NCBI RefSeq assembly: GCF_036884255.1
Contig: NZ_CP145605.1
Coordinates: 1,426,001-1,490,000, forward strand
Length of the DNA stretch: 64,000 nt
DNA from: Paenibacillus tundrae
GTDB taxonomy: Bacteria; Bacillota; Bacilli; Paenibacillales; Paenibacillaceae
Direction: 5' to 3'
The position numbers were made by a program, and so were the translations under genes. This document shows positions 8,193-16,916 of this stretch, in pieces. A model generated the notes under the pieces. That model saw nothing but the letters and a program-made list of their open reading frames with translations, was not told where the DNA came from and did not search any database. The stretch's first letter is position 1; each line of letters opens with the position of its first letter.

Positions 8193-9062
8193 TTATTTTT
8201 CTACTGTCAGACGAATGTGAATCTGCTGTGGATCGACTGTAAAGTAGACATCGTTTTGTTGTGTTAATGTAGCTCCAGCTTCACGTAACTGCTCTACAGC
8301 TTGGTTACGTTCCTCTTGGCTGGAGTACACAATCGTAAAGTATTCAATGCCTGTAGCATGGCTTGGATTCACGGGTGCTCCTGAGCCTGCCCAAATATTA
8401 AGTCCGATATGATGATGGTATCCGCCTGCAGAGATGAACAGTGCTGACATGTTGGCAAAGTTGCCGACGATATCGAAACCAAGTACACCATGATAGAAGC
8501 GGCGGGATTCTTCCAGACTACGTACGTGGAAATGCACATGACCAATGACAGTACCTACCGGAAGACCTTCCCAAGTTTCATTCGCAGATAGGTCAAACAG
8601 ACCTTGAACATCAACGGGATCGGTTCCCATGATGTAGTTGTTATCTGCGTCACGTTGCCATGTATCGCGAGGGCGATCGGCATAGATTTCAATACCATTA
8701 AGGTCTGGATCAGAGATATACAGTGCTTCACTAACAAGGTGATCCCCTTGTCCAATCTCAATACCGGATGCAGCGAGGTTGCGCAGCGCTAACCCGAGAG
8801 ACTTACGATCAGGCAATAGGATAGCAAAATGATACAAACCAGCGGATGAACGTTCAGGCATAGTCACTGCATTAGGAATTTCCTCAAGACGTAAGAGCGA
8901 GTGCTGTCCATCTACGGTAAACGTGGCAACAGAATCCTTCCGTTCCAGCAGTTTCAAACCTACCACTTGCGTATAAAATTCAATGGAGCGCTCCAGATTG
9001 CTGATTCTCAGACTAACTTCGCCTAGATGGGTAGTAGCAGGAATTTGATAAGGTTGAGTCAT
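8193..9062 (-). CDS. VOC-family ring-cleavage dioxygenase (catechol 2,3-dioxygenase-like)
   Basis: The 289 residues contain two vicinal-oxygen-chelate modules: about 10-130 (LGEVSLRISNLERSIEFY) and 165-285 (IGHVHFHVRSLEESRRFY). This is the layout of B. subtilis CatE, which cleaves catechol with Fe(II). The C-terminal module carries His residues in GHVHFHV and in YHHHIGLN, plus a Glu in GIEYFTIVY, consistent with the His-His-Glu metal site. Substrate is inferred only. AGGAGG lies 8 nt before the ATG. It is monocistronic with its own terminator; CatE genes in Bacillus respond to quinone or thiol stress regulators, none of which is seen here. Confidence 0.82.
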   Translation of the reverse strand: MTQPYQIPATTHLGEVSLRISNLERSIEFYTQVVGLKLLERKDSVATFTVDGQHSLLRLEEIPNAVTMPERSSAGLYHFAILLPDRKSLGLALRNLAASGIEIGQGDHLVSEALYISDPDLNGIEIYADRPRDTWQRDADNNYIMGTDPVDVQGLFDLSANETWEGLPVGTVIGHVHFHVRSLEESRRFYHGVLGFDIVGNFANMSALFISAGGYHHHIGLNIWAGSGAPVNPSHATGIEYFTIVYSSQEERNQAVEQLREAGATLTQQNDVYFTVDPQQIHIRLTVEK

Positions 9063-9333
9063 GTCGTTACCTCCTGAAATGAAATATGATTTTTGTGTTT
9101 AGCTACTAAAGGGTTGTAAGAAATCATAGTTATTATGGGTTCATAATTAGGATTGAATGGATTGAATGGGATATAAGATTGCAATGGATGTTTGAACTTA
9201 TATGCAATTAAAGATCAAGTTGACTTTAAAATCGCAAATAAGTTACTTTTCATAAGTTAATATAAAATATAAATCGACTTTCGTCAAATGATAAATATCG
9301 ATTAATCCGTGTGATTTCATCTCATATAAAACA
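9063..9333. other. A+T-rich intergenic region upstream of the dioxygenase-like gene
   Basis: This is very A+T-rich sequence with scattered ATCGA repeats (ATCGACTTTCG, ATATCGATTAA). It must carry the minus-strand promoter of the dioxygenase-like gene. No convincing operator could be fixed by eye. Confidence 0.3.
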
Positions 9334-9359
9334 TAAATCCGGCTATAGCGCCGGATTTA
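9330..9359 (-). terminator. Terminator of ku
   Basis: A perfect 10-bp stem (TAAATCCGGC 9334-9343 with GCCGGATTTA 9350-9359) has a 6-nt loop. On the minus strand it is followed by T-rich sequence. Confidence 0.7.
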
Positions 9360-9385
9360 ATGAGTTCTGATTGAGAAGACATGAG

Positions 9386-10294
9386 CTATGTCTTCGGAGT
9401 CGTTTTTCTCTTTTTCGCAGGCGCAGCAGGGGTGTCGTTTTCTCCTCCGGCGACAGCTTGAATGGCCGTTTTTTTCGGTGCGCGTTTCTTCGGCTTGGCG
9501 GTAGATTTACCAGGATCAGTAGGGATCGGTTTAACAGCCTCGATACTCGCCTGCAAGGCAGCCATTAGATCCATTACATTAGCCTCTGGTTTGGCAGGAG
9601 CAATCTTGATCTCTTCACCCGCAACCTTGTGATTGATCAGATCCAGCAATTTGCCTCGGTAATCGTCGGTATATTTGCCAGGCTCAAACGGGGTAGACAG
9701 TTGGTCGATCAGAAGCTTCGCCATGGTCAGCTCCTTCTCATTGACTTGCTGTACCTCGGGCAGATTAGGAACTTGTGAGACGGGACGGATCTCATCAGGG
9801 TAGAATATCGTCTCCATGGAGAGACAGTCCTCAAGCACACGAATAGCGGCTAAGCTGCTTTTGGATCGAATCGAAATTTTGGCTATGCCGATTTTGCCTG
9901 TATCGCGCATGGCGTTCATTAATAGCTGATATGCGTTCCCTCCCGCCTGATCGGGGGACAGATAATATGTCTTTTGAAAATAGATCGGATCAATTTCAGT
10001 TAGATCTACGAAATCGAGGATCGTAATGGTTTTGCTGGTGGAATCGTTGAGAGCTTCCAATTCCTCTTTCTCAAAAAGGACGAACTTGCCCTTCTCATAT
10101 TCGTACCCCTTGGTAATCTCTTCCCACTGCACTTCAACCTCACAAGAAGGACATTTGCGAACATAAGCAAGCGGGCTACCACAGACTTTGTGGATGTAAC
10201 GCATGGAGATGTCTTTGTCTTCGGTAGCCGAGAACATTTTGACAGGCACATGTACAAGTCCAAAACTAATAGCGCCTTTCCAGACGGTATGCAT
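9386..10294 (-). CDS. ku: Ku protein (NHEJ end binding)
   Basis: This homodimeric ring protein binds double-strand DNA ends and recruits LigD. The core Ku beta-barrel occupies about residues 1-250, starting HTVWKGAISFGLVHVPVKM with a Cys pair in VRKCPSCEV. A basic, Ala/Pro/Lys-rich tail follows (about 265-302), as in other bacterial Ku proteins where it aids DNA binding. The start is set at 10294 (302 aa) because GGAAAGGAG lies 9 nt upstream. The same GGAAAGGAGCC(G/T)ATA context precedes the ligase gene. Ku and the ligase/polymerase genes are separated by two unrelated genes but read in the same direction. No clear sigma-G promoter was found. Confidence 0.93.
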   Translation of the reverse strand: MHTVWKGAISFGLVHVPVKMFSATEDKDISMRYIHKVCGSPLAYVRKCPSCEVEVQWEEITKGYEYEKGKFVLFEKEELEALNDSTSKTITILDFVDLTEIDPIYFQKTYYLSPDQAGGNAYQLLMNAMRDTGKIGIAKISIRSKSSLAAIRVLEDCLSMETIFYPDEIRPVSQVPNLPEVQQVNEKELTMAKLLIDQLSTPFEPGKYTDDYRGKLLDLINHKVAGEEIKIAPAKPEANVMDLMAALQASIEAVKPIPTDPGKSTAKPKKRAPKKTAIQAVAGGENDTPAAPAKKRKTTPKT

Positions 10295-10509
10295 GGATAT
10301 CGGCTCCTTTCCGTTAATCATTTATAGGATCAGTATGGGCATTTCTGTGAAGGGCTAACCGCTTCATTCCATGGTTCATGTGCTGAGTATGCTTCAGCCA
10401 GAGTGGGGGATGATAACAGAAACATCCTTGAGATCAATCGCAAGCAAGCTGGAGAGTGGTCTTCGTCATAGGATGAGCAATTGTAACTATCTAACCTAGG
10501 AGGTGTCTC

Positions 10510-10806
10510 ATGAAGAATGGACGTGATGAAGGGGAAGCTCATGCTCACACATTTTCACCTTATCCTCTTGCAGCGTCGGAAGGCTCTGAGGATTTTCACA
10601 CGCCTGCGACATCTGTCAATTGGGAGGCCGTGACCTCAGAGGAGTTACCGCTTGACCGAGAATCGTTCATGCTCGATATTGATCGCATGGTCAATGAGGG
10701 ACTGGGTGGAGGTCAGGTAACCGATGATAATGGTTATATTGGGGATAGCACAACCGATACCATGGTTCGTGAATCACACGATGATCCGGAAGGGGAGTAC
10801 GAATAA
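10510..10806 (+). CDS. Small acidic protein of unknown function, upstream of sspH
   Basis: These 98 residues are strongly acidic (many Asp and Glu) with few hydrophobics. There is no signal peptide, membrane segment or domain I recognise. TAGGAGGTGTCTC directly precedes the ATG, a strong ribosome site, so I consider it a real gene. The stop is followed within 2 nt by the ATG of the SspH-like gene, which suggests co-transcription and a possible spore role. It is divergent from ku. Confidence 0.65.
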   Translation: MKNGRDEGEAHAHTFSPYPLAASEGSEDFHTPATSVNWEAVTSEELPLDRESFMLDIDRMVNEGLGGGQVTDDNGYIGDSTTDTMVRESHDDPEGEYE

Positions 10807-10807
10807 G

Positions 10808-10987
10808 ATGATGGATGTTAAGCGTGCCAAAGCGATATATGATTCTGAGGATACAATTGCCGTTACGCTCGAAGGGGATCCGGTTTGGATTGAAAGTGTC
10901 GACGAAGCCAATGGGATGGCTACGGTTCAGGTAGGAAGTCGTCCTGGTAATACGCAAACGGTTCGTGTGGATCGACTGGAGGAGTAG
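10808..10987 (+). CDS. sspH: H-type small acid-soluble spore protein
   Basis: The 59 residues match SspH-type minor SASPs in length and layout: MMDVKRAKAIYDSEDTIAV, then DPVWIESVDEANGMATV, then a C-terminal VRVDRLEE. B. subtilis SspH has a similar KRAKEI..S opening and VDEENGMA segment. It is expected in the developing spore under sigma-G. The start is ATG 10808 or 10811; GGAAGGGGAG lies just upstream inside the preceding gene, which it follows by one nucleotide. Confidence 0.82.
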   Translation: MMDVKRAKAIYDSEDTIAVTLEGDPVWIESVDEANGMATVQVGSRPGNTQTVRVDRLEE

Positions 10988-11344
10988 CAACTAAGCCTCG
11001 TTAACGTTCAGTGCATGAAGGAGCCGTAGAAATAGAAGCGGTTTTGAATGTGCAGGTATAGGTCATGATCGTGGAGAGGACAAGCTGAGGTTGGTATCAC
11101 GCCTCCCCCGATCATATTGATGCCCTGATTATCTGAACATGCTCTATGACAAGGTTGGTCAGCCGCAGATTTGAAGATATAGAGATCGAGATGAGGCCGG
11201 TGCCATGAGGTGCCGGTTTTTCGTTATTTTAATGGGGATATCAAGCGTCATTCCTTTTGCAAGTGTTGCGGGGGAAGAAGGTGACCGATATAATAGTCTT
11301 CAAAGTGAACTCAGGCGGCAGAGCCGTCAAAGGTGGGGCGTAAA
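10988..11344. other. Intergenic region between sspH and tsaE
   Basis: About 355 nt with no supported gene. It holds a G+C-rich terminator at 11197-11230 and must hold the tsaE operon promoter. Confidence 0.4.
11197..11230 (+). terminator. Intrinsic terminator before the tsaE operon
   Basis: CCGGTGCC 11197-11204 pairs with GGTGCCGG 11209-11216 using two G-T pairs, with an ATGA loop, followed by TTTTTCGTTATTTT. Confidence 0.6.
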
Positions 11345-11824
11345 TTGAATCAAGAGCATGAGCAGTGGGTGTATGATTCCCATGGCATTTCAGATACAGA
11401 AGCGCTTGCGTCTGCACTTGCTGGACAGGCAATGGCTGGTATGGTGATTGCACTGGATGGTGATCTGGGCGCGGGCAAAACGGCATTTTCACAAAAGTTC
11501 GCCTGGCATTTGGGTGTGCAAGGTGTAGTTAACAGCCCTACGTTTACATTGATCAAGGAATATGAGGGACGATTGCCTTTATATCATATGGATGTATACC
11601 GTATTTCATTGGAAGAAGCGGATGAGCTTGGGCTAGATGAATACTTCTATGGAACCGGAGTCAGTCTGGTGGAATGGTCAAGCATTATCCCGGAGCTACT
11701 CCCCGAAGAGCATCTGCATATACAGATTGAAACGACCGGTCCGGAGGATCGCAAGATTACGCTGGATGGATACGGTGAGAAGTATGCCGCCATATGCCGG
11801 CAGTTCAGACAGAATGGAGTTTAA
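11345..11824 (+). CDS. tsaE: t6A complex ATPase subunit TsaE
   Basis: TsaE is the P-loop ATPase needed with TsaB and TsaD to make N6-threonylcarbamoyladenosine at position 37 of ANN-decoding tRNAs. The Walker A GDLGAGKT is at about residues 39-46, and SPTFTLIKEYEG and YHMDVYRI are typical. The start is uncertain. I choose TTG 11345 (159 aa), which has AAAGGTGGGG 6 nt upstream; GTG 11333 is in frame but lacks a good ribosome site. The stop overlaps tsaB's possible upstream start. Confidence 0.9.
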   Translation: MNQEHEQWVYDSHGISDTEALASALAGQAMAGMVIALDGDLGAGKTAFSQKFAWHLGVQGVVNSPTFTLIKEYEGRLPLYHMDVYRISLEEADELGLDEYFYGTGVSLVEWSSIIPELLPEEHLHIQIETTGPEDRKITLDGYGEKYAAICRQFRQNGV

Positions 11825-11828
11825 TAAG

Positions 11829-12680
11829 ATGATGGAAGATTTACAAAAAAAGCCGCGTCAGCGGTTTTTGGCGTTGGATACGTCTACAGCGGTGATGGCT
11901 GCCTCAGTGATGGAGGATCACACGCTGCTCGAGGAACGAAATGAACGGGCAGAGCGTAATCACTCCGTGCATGTTGTGCCTGTAATGGAGCAGCTCTTGG
12001 CTGCGAGTGGAACACAGCCCGGGCAATTAGATGGCATTGCCGTTGGCATTGGGCCAGGGTCATACACAGGCATCCGCATTGCGGTGACGGCGGCCAAAAC
12101 ACTTGCCTGGGCATGGGACATCCCCGTTGCTGGGGTGTCCAGCCTTCAGGCAATGGCCTGGGGCGGCTGGCATCATGGCCTCGCCGCCAAGGCTGAAGCT
12201 GCGGCAGAGGAACCTACCGCAGCAGGGGCTGGAGGAACGCCATCCGCGGACGAGGACAGCCAGTCGGCTGCCCCGGTTCACTGGATCGTTCCGCTCGTGG
12301 ATGCGCGGCGCGGTCAAGCGTATACCGCGCTGTTCGCCTCCGCCGGGAGCGATGCGCCCCGGCGGCTTGAGCCTGATGCCATCCGTAAGATGGACGGATG
12401 GCTAGAAGCCCTCGCCGCCCGCATCGCGGAGGCGGCGCCGGAAGAGCGGCCCGCTGCCGTCTGGCTTGTCGGCGATGCGGGGCCAGTTGAGGCTGCGGCT
12501 GCGCTGCGCTGCCCAGCAGATACGGCGCTGCAGCTCATTCCATATGAGCTGGAAGGCCGTTGGGTTGGGCGGCTTGGCGCCGCCGCGCTGCTTGCAGGTC
12601 AGCGCGATGATGTTCATGCGCTGGTGCCGAACTACACCCAACTGGCTGAGGCGGAAGCCAATTTACTGCGAAAAGGGTGA
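11829..12680 (+). CDS. tsaB: t6A complex subunit TsaB
   Basis: TsaB is the inactive ASKHA-fold partner of TsaD in t6A synthesis. RFLALDTSTAVMAASV near the start and GIAVGIGPGSYTGIRIAV near residue 65-80 are diagnostic. The start at ATG 11829 (283 aa) has GGAG 9 nt upstream; an in-frame ATG at 11814 would overlap tsaE. The protein is longer than the usual ~230 residues because of an Ala/Glu/Gly-rich insertion (about residues 115-145). The C-terminal half of the gene is strikingly G+C-rich compared with its neighbours. Confidence 0.9.
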   Translation: MMEDLQKKPRQRFLALDTSTAVMAASVMEDHTLLEERNERAERNHSVHVVPVMEQLLAASGTQPGQLDGIAVGIGPGSYTGIRIAVTAAKTLAWAWDIPVAGVSSLQAMAWGGWHHGLAAKAEAAAEEPTAAGAGGTPSADEDSQSAAPVHWIVPLVDARRGQAYTALFASAGSDAPRRLEPDAIRKMDGWLEALAARIAEAAPEERPAAVWLVGDAGPVEAAAALRCPADTALQLIPYELEGRWVGRLGAAALLAGQRDDVHALVPNYTQLAEAEANLLRKG

Positions 12681-12697
12681 AGGGGGTCGGCGAGCGG

Positions 12698-13219
12698 ATG
12701 GACAATGTGATACAAAACGACCAGGGTGAGGCGCTCCAATTCAGGCTCATGACACTATCGGATATTCCCGATGTGATGGTGATTGAGCATGAAGCCTTTA
12801 CGTTGCCCTGGACGGAAGAGGCATTCCGAAATGAATTAACGCACAATCATTTTGCTAAATATATGGTTATGGAAATAGACGGTAAGGCAATTGGCTACGC
12901 CGGGATGTGGACGATTATGGATGAGGCGCATATCACGAATATCGCAGTAAGACAGGCCTATCGCGGTCGCAAGCTTGGCGAGAGATTGCTGGATGAACTG
13001 ATGAGAACGGCAGCCTATTTGGGCATGGAACGGATGACGCTAGAAGTAAGGGTTTCGAACTTAGTTGCTCAGCGTTTGTATGAGAAAAAAGGGTTTGAAT
13101 CGGCAGGTATTCGCAAAGGCTATTACTCCGACAACATGGAGGATGCGATGATTATGTGGGCGAATTTGCCTTCTACAGGCCGAGACGGCACAGAGGAAGG
13201 AAGCGTAACGGATTCATGA
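12698..13219 (+). CDS. rimI: Ribosomal protein alanine N-acetyltransferase RimI
   Basis: This 173-residue GNAT enzyme acetylates the N terminus of ribosomal protein S18 in E. coli. The acetyl-CoA loop lies in [19 protein letters not shown] (about 92-110), followed by [21 protein letters not shown]. RimI sits between tsaB and tsaD in many Firmicutes. The start at ATG 12698 has AAGGGGG about 11 nt upstream. A GTG at 12677 overlapping the tsaB stop is an alternative. Its stop overlaps the tsaD start (ATGA). Confidence 0.88.
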   Translation: MDNVIQNDQGEALQFRLMTLSDIPDVMVIEHEAFTLPWTEEAFRNELTHNHFAKYMVMEIDGKAIGYAGMWTIMDEAHITNIAVRQAYRGRKLGERLLDELMRTAAYLGMERMTLEVRVSNLVAQRLYEKKGFESAGIRKGYYSDNMEDAMIMWANLPSTGRDGTEEGSVTDS

Positions 13220-14277
13220 AGGAACTGAGTGAGAACCATCAAACACAAACGGCTCCATGCTACATTTTGGCGGTGGAGACGAGCTGTGATGAAACATCTG
13301 TGGCAGTGGTCAAGGATGGACGGGAAGTGCTGTCCAACTTGATCTCCAGTCAGATTGAGACACATAAAGCATTTGGTGGCGTTGTACCTGAAGTGGCTTC
13401 ACGCAAACATGTGGAAGTCATCACATTAATGCTTGAACAGGCCATTGAAGAATCAGGTATTCGTCCAAGAGATTTAAGTGCCATCGCCGTAACGCAAGGA
13501 CCTGGACTCGTGGGTGCTCTGCTTGTCGGTATCGTTGCAGCCAAGACGTTGGCAATGGCGCTGGGTAAACCGTTAATTGGGACTCATCATATTGCAGGAC
13601 ATATCTATGCGAATCGTCTGACACATGAACTGAAATATCCTGCGATGGCGCTTGTGGTATCGGGTGGACATACGGAGCTTGTGCATATGGAATCCGAAGG
13701 TAAGTTCAAACTGATTGGTCGCACACGGGATGATGCTGTAGGTGAGGCATATGATAAAGTGGCGCGGGCATTGGGTTGTCCTTATCCTGGGGGGCCACAT
13801 GTGGACCGGATGGCATCAGAAGCAGAGCAGGTTGTACCCTTGCCAAGAGTGTGGCTGGAAGCTGATTCATATGACTTCAGTCTCAGCGGATTGAAATCAG
13901 CTGTACTCAATGTGCTGAATCAGGCCAAAATGCGCGGAGAAACCCTGGAAGCTTCTGCTGTGGCGAGGGGGTTCCAAGAGGCAGTCGTTGAAGTGCTGGT
14001 TGAAAAAGCCGTCCGTGCCGTCCGGCAATATGGCTCACAACAACTGTTGTTGTGTGGTGGTGTTGCGGCAAACCGCGGACTGCGCATGGCATTGCAGGAG
14101 CGTTGTGAACGCGAAGGGCTTGAATTGTTAATCCCACCGATGGTGTATTGTACAGACAATGCTGCCATGATTGGAGCAGCAGCGTACTTGAAATGGCAAC
14201 GTGGAGAAATTTCCGAATTCGATGCCAAAGCCGATCCAGGGTTATCGCTGGAGGAATGGTCTGTGCAATCCGTATAG
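13216..14277 (+). CDS. tsaD: t6A synthase catalytic subunit TsaD
   Basis: TsaD transfers the threonylcarbamoyl group from TC-AMP to A37 of tRNA. The ASKHA start [16 protein letters not shown], the metal-binding HHIAGH motif and GGHTELV are present, with [11 protein letters not shown] near residue 275 and a final metal Asp in [10 protein letters not shown]. At 353 residues it is of normal length. The start ATG 13216 overlaps the rimI stop, so the two are translationally coupled. The stop is abutted by a dispersed repeat (copy b). In B. subtilis this gene is gcp/ydiE. Confidence 0.95.
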   Translation: MKELSENHQTQTAPCYILAVETSCDETSVAVVKDGREVLSNLISSQIETHKAFGGVVPEVASRKHVEVITLMLEQAIEESGIRPRDLSAIAVTQGPGLVGALLVGIVAAKTLAMALGKPLIGTHHIAGHIYANRLTHELKYPAMALVVSGGHTELVHMESEGKFKLIGRTRDDAVGEAYDKVARALGCPYPGGPHVDRMASEAEQVVPLPRVWLEADSYDFSLSGLKSAVLNVLNQAKMRGETLEASAVARGFQEAVVEVLVEKAVRAVRQYGSQQLLLCGGVAANRGLRMALQERCEREGLELLIPPMVYCTDNAAMIGAAAYLKWQRGEISEFDAKADPGLSLEEWSVQSV

Positions 14278-14354
14278 AGGTTGTTCAAAAAGTCCGCTTT
14301 TGATTATGAAGGATGCCCTGAGGCATCTCAGCGCCCGATATGGGTTTCAGCCGA
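14276..14354 (+). repeat. Dispersed repeat, copy b
   Basis: AGAGGTTGTTCAAAAAGTCC, a short A+T stretch, then GGATGCCCTGAGGCATCTCAGCG. It shares its first ~25 nt with the reverse complement of the moaC-mogA copy (22461-22502) and its full length with copy a. It begins within the tsaD stop codon. Confidence 0.7.
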
Positions 14355-14371
14355 AATGTCAAATGTAACAG

Positions 14372-14400
14372 TTGACATTCGGATGTGAAGAATGTATATT
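14372..14400 (+). promoter_or_regulatory. Sigma-A promoter of the leuA leader
   Basis: A perfect -35 TTGACA (14372-14377) is separated by 17 bp from TATATT (14395-14400). It lies about 40 nt before the first T-box, so the transcript would cover both T-boxes and leuA. Confidence 0.8.
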
Positions 14401-14437
14401 AGTTACAAATTTAAACAATGTTTTTTTACTGAACGAT

Positions 14438-14832
14438 AATAGAAAACGCGATGAACAGGAACAGTAAGGAATTTCCCGGTTGTAGAGAGCTGCGGGGTGG
14501 TGCAACGCAGTCGACGGAAAACCTGAAACTCACCTGGAAGCGGAACGATGGAACACGTTTACTCTCTTAGAGAGCCGAAGACCGATTAAGGTCGAAAGTA
14601 CATGGTTACGGGTTGCCTCCGTGAATGGGCCGTTGCCTTGAATCGCCGGATCGAATGACGGTAGATGATTGGCAATAACTGAGGGGGCTTCTGACGGCTT
14701 CGGGTGATTCTATTGTGTGCATAGACATACAGGAGTTACGCGAGTGAATAGGAGAAGTCAACAAGAGTGGTACCGCGAAGGTGAACAGCCTGTCGTCTCT
14801 TGCATATATGCATGAGGTGGCAGGCTTTTTTG
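14438..14832 (+). ncRNA. T-box leader 1, Leu (CUC) specifier
   Basis: Stem I shows the AGTA and AGAGAGCTGCGGGGTGGTGC landmarks. The specifier context GAAACTCACCTGG gives CTC (Leu) at 14529-14531. The T-box sequence AGAGTGGTACCGCG is at 14764-14777. Uncharged tRNA-Leu pairing to the antiterminator bulge would allow read-through. The competing terminator is at 14787-14832. Confidence 0.9.
14787..14832 (+). terminator. T-box 1 terminator
   Basis: The arms AGCCTGTCGTCTC and GAGGTGGCAGGCT enclose a palindromic TGCATATATGCA and are followed by T6. Confidence 0.85.
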
Positions 14833-14854
14833 ATTTTATTTTATCCTATATCAG

Positions 14855-15235
14855 ATAAATGTAATGAATGGGAGCAGTACAAGGATGAGGCGCACAGAGA
14901 GCTGCGGGTTGGTGCGACGCAGTGGCTTAATTCCTTAGAATCTCGCCCGGGAACAGAGCTATGGAGGCATGGAAAGACGATCTGATTATCATGATACTTC
15001 CTTGACGGTAGTAGATGATCTAAGTCCATGTTACACAGCCACGGCTAACCTCCGTTATGGGGTGTTTCTCCGTTTTGGTCATATTGCGGCTGTACTACCT
15101 GCCCGCAATATCATAAATGGAGACGACGAGGTGGATGGTGATTCGGCTTAGGCCGTAACCATCAAGCAAGAGTGGTACCGCGGAGGGGAGAATAACCCGC
15201 CGTCTCTTAATGGAGATGGCGGGTTATTTGGTTTT
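14855..15235 (+). ncRNA. T-box leader 2, Leu (CUC) specifier
   Basis: A second complete T-box follows within about 25 nt. It has AGAGAGCTGCGGGTTGGTGC in stem I. The specifier region AATCTCGCCCGGGAA aligns base for base with that of T-box 1, giving CTC (Leu) at 14942-14944. The T-box sequence AGAGTGGTACCGCG is at 15169-15182. The terminator follows at 15191-15235. Confidence 0.9.
15191..15235 (+). terminator. T-box 2 terminator
   Basis: AATAACCCGCCGTCTCT 15191-15207 pairs with GGAGATGGCGGGTTATT 15212-15228 over a TAAT loop, followed by TGGTTTT. Confidence 0.88.
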
Positions 15236-15362
15236 GCTGCCGGCAGCAGGGTGGGCATAGAAATGAGAAGCGCTTATGAGAATTACTACATCTGGTGTGT
15301 AAGTCGACGTACACGCTAGAGCCAATGGCATGACATAACCTATTGATGGAGGCTGATGATAT

Positions 15363-16916
15363 ATGACAACGAATAACAAACGGCACATTGAGATTTTTGA
15401 TACAACACTGCGTGATGGGGAGCAAGCGCCAGGAGCGAGCCTACAGCCCGAACAAAAAATTGAGCTGGCACATCAACTCGCTTCTCTTGGTATTGACGTC
15501 ATTGAGCCTGGATTCCCGATCTCCAGCCCAGGGGAGTTCGCGGCGGTTCAGGCGATATCTAGACAATTGCAGAACGTAGAGATCTGTGGATTTGCCCGTG
15601 CTGTAAAAGGGGATATTGATGCAGCAGTGCGTGCAACGGCTGATGCTGCTCGCCGCAGAATTCACCTGTTCATTTCTTCGTCAGATATTCATATCGAGCA
15701 TCAACTGCGTCGTCCGCGCAGCGAAGTTGTGGCTACTGCACGTGAAATGGTTTCATATGCAAGGCAGTTCAGCGATATCGTAGAATTTACGGCAATGGAT
15801 GCGGCTCGCACCAAAATGGATGACCTGATTGAGATGATTGAAGTGGTCATTGAGGCTGGGGCTTCGATCATTAATCTGCCAGATACGGTTGGTTACGCTC
15901 TGCCACATGAATACGGGGAGATGTTCCGTCGTGTGCGTGAAGGCGCGAGAGGCGGGGATCAAGTCCGTTATAGTGCCCATTGTCATAATGATCTGGGTCT
16001 TGCGGTGGCGAATAGCTTGGCTGCCATTGCGAATGGGGCTTCTCAGATTGAAGTAACCATTAACGGTGTAGGCGAGCGGACAGGTAATGCAGCATTGGAA
16101 GAGCTGGTTATGGCACTGGAAACGCGGGGTGATGTGCTTGGAGCAACAACGAATATCAAATTGGAGCAACTGTACGAGACATCCCGTCAGATTAGCCGAG
16201 CGATGCACTTCCCGATTGCCTATAACAAGCCGGTCGTAGGACGTAATGCATTCCAGCACGAATCCGGTATCCATCAGGATGGGCTGTTGAAGAATCGGAA
16301 CACATACGAGATTATGGATCCAGAAGCACTCGGTATTCCACGCAGCATGATTATTCTGGGTAAACACTCCGGGCGCCATGCCTTGAAGGATCGGGTTCGT
16401 AAATATGGGTTTGAGCCGGATGAACAGCAAATGGAACAACTCTACAACGTATTCAAAGAAACGGCTGATCAGCAAAAAGTAGTTAGTGATGACCAGCTGC
16501 TTCAGATGGTCAGTCAGACCATGAATATTCCTGCTCAAGATTATGAGCTGGTCGAATTGCAAGTTACGGCAGGTAGCATGACAGATCGTATGGCTGCTGT
16601 ACGTATGCGTGCAGGTGGAGTAGAACAATCCTATTCCGCAGTAGGAAGTGGGCCTGTAGAAGCGGCGATTCATGCGATCGGTCAGAGCATCTCTGACGAT
16701 ATCACATTTGTAGATATGGAGATCCATGCCTTGAGTGGAGGAGAAGAAGCGAATGCCGAGGCAGCAGTTACGGTTGAGCGTGCTGGTCGGGAATTCAGAG
16801 GAACCGCTATACACAGTGATATCGTGATGGCTGCTGGACTTGCGTATGTGGCTGCATGTAATGCTGCCGGACTAAAAGCAGAATCATCCGAAAGTGGAGA
16901 AATCGCTCACGTATAA
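15363..16916 (+). CDS. leuA: 2-isopropylmalate synthase
   Basis: The enzyme condenses acetyl-CoA with 2-oxoisovalerate in the first committed step of leucine synthesis. The HMGL-like TIM barrel begins IEIFDTTLRDGEQAPGASL. The metal-binding HCHNDLG is near residue 205, and GIHQDGLLKN and LGKHSGRHAL near 300 and 335 are typical. The C-terminal LeuA dimer/allosteric domain (about 385-505) is complete, so feedback control by leucine is likely. Length (517 aa) is normal. GGAGG lies about 10 nt before the ATG. It is controlled by two Leu T-boxes. No other leu gene follows; it is a lone leuA inserted into the ydiB-groEL gene order. Confidence 0.94.
   Translation: MTTNNKRHIEIFDTTLRDGEQAPGASLQPEQKIELAHQLASLGIDVIEPGFPISSPGEFAAVQAISRQLQNVEICGFARAVKGDIDAAVRATADAARRRIHLFISSSDIHIEHQLRRPRSEVVATAREMVSYARQFSDIVEFTAMDAARTKMDDLIEMIEVVIEAGASIINLPDTVGYALPHEYGEMFRRVREGARGGDQVRYSAHCHNDLGLAVANSLAAIANGASQIEVTINGVGERTGNAALEELVMALETRGDVLGATTNIKLEQLYETSRQISRAMHFPIAYNKPVVGRNAFQHESGIHQDGLLKNRNTYEIMDPEALGIPRSMIILGKHSGRHALKDRVRKYGFEPDEQQMEQLYNVFKETADQQKVVSDDQLLQMVSQTMNIPAQDYELVELQVTAGSMTDRMAAVRMRAGGVEQSYSAVGSGPVEAAIHAIGQSISDDITFVDMEIHALSGGEEANAEAAVTVERAGREFRGTAIHSDIVMAAGLAYVAACNAAGLKAESSESGEIAHV

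Noticed and set aside
10295..10509. Sigma-G promoters for ku or the acidic ORF/sspH pair
   Set aside because: CATACT-like -10 candidates exist on the minus strand, but no matching -35 lies at 17-18 bp.
14800..15151. Short ORFs in the leuA leader
   Set aside because: They lie inside T-box structures and lack ribosome sites.
15753..16814. 353-codon open frame antisense to leuA
   Set aside because: A mirror frame of leuA with protein-unlike composition; leuA itself has full family motifs.
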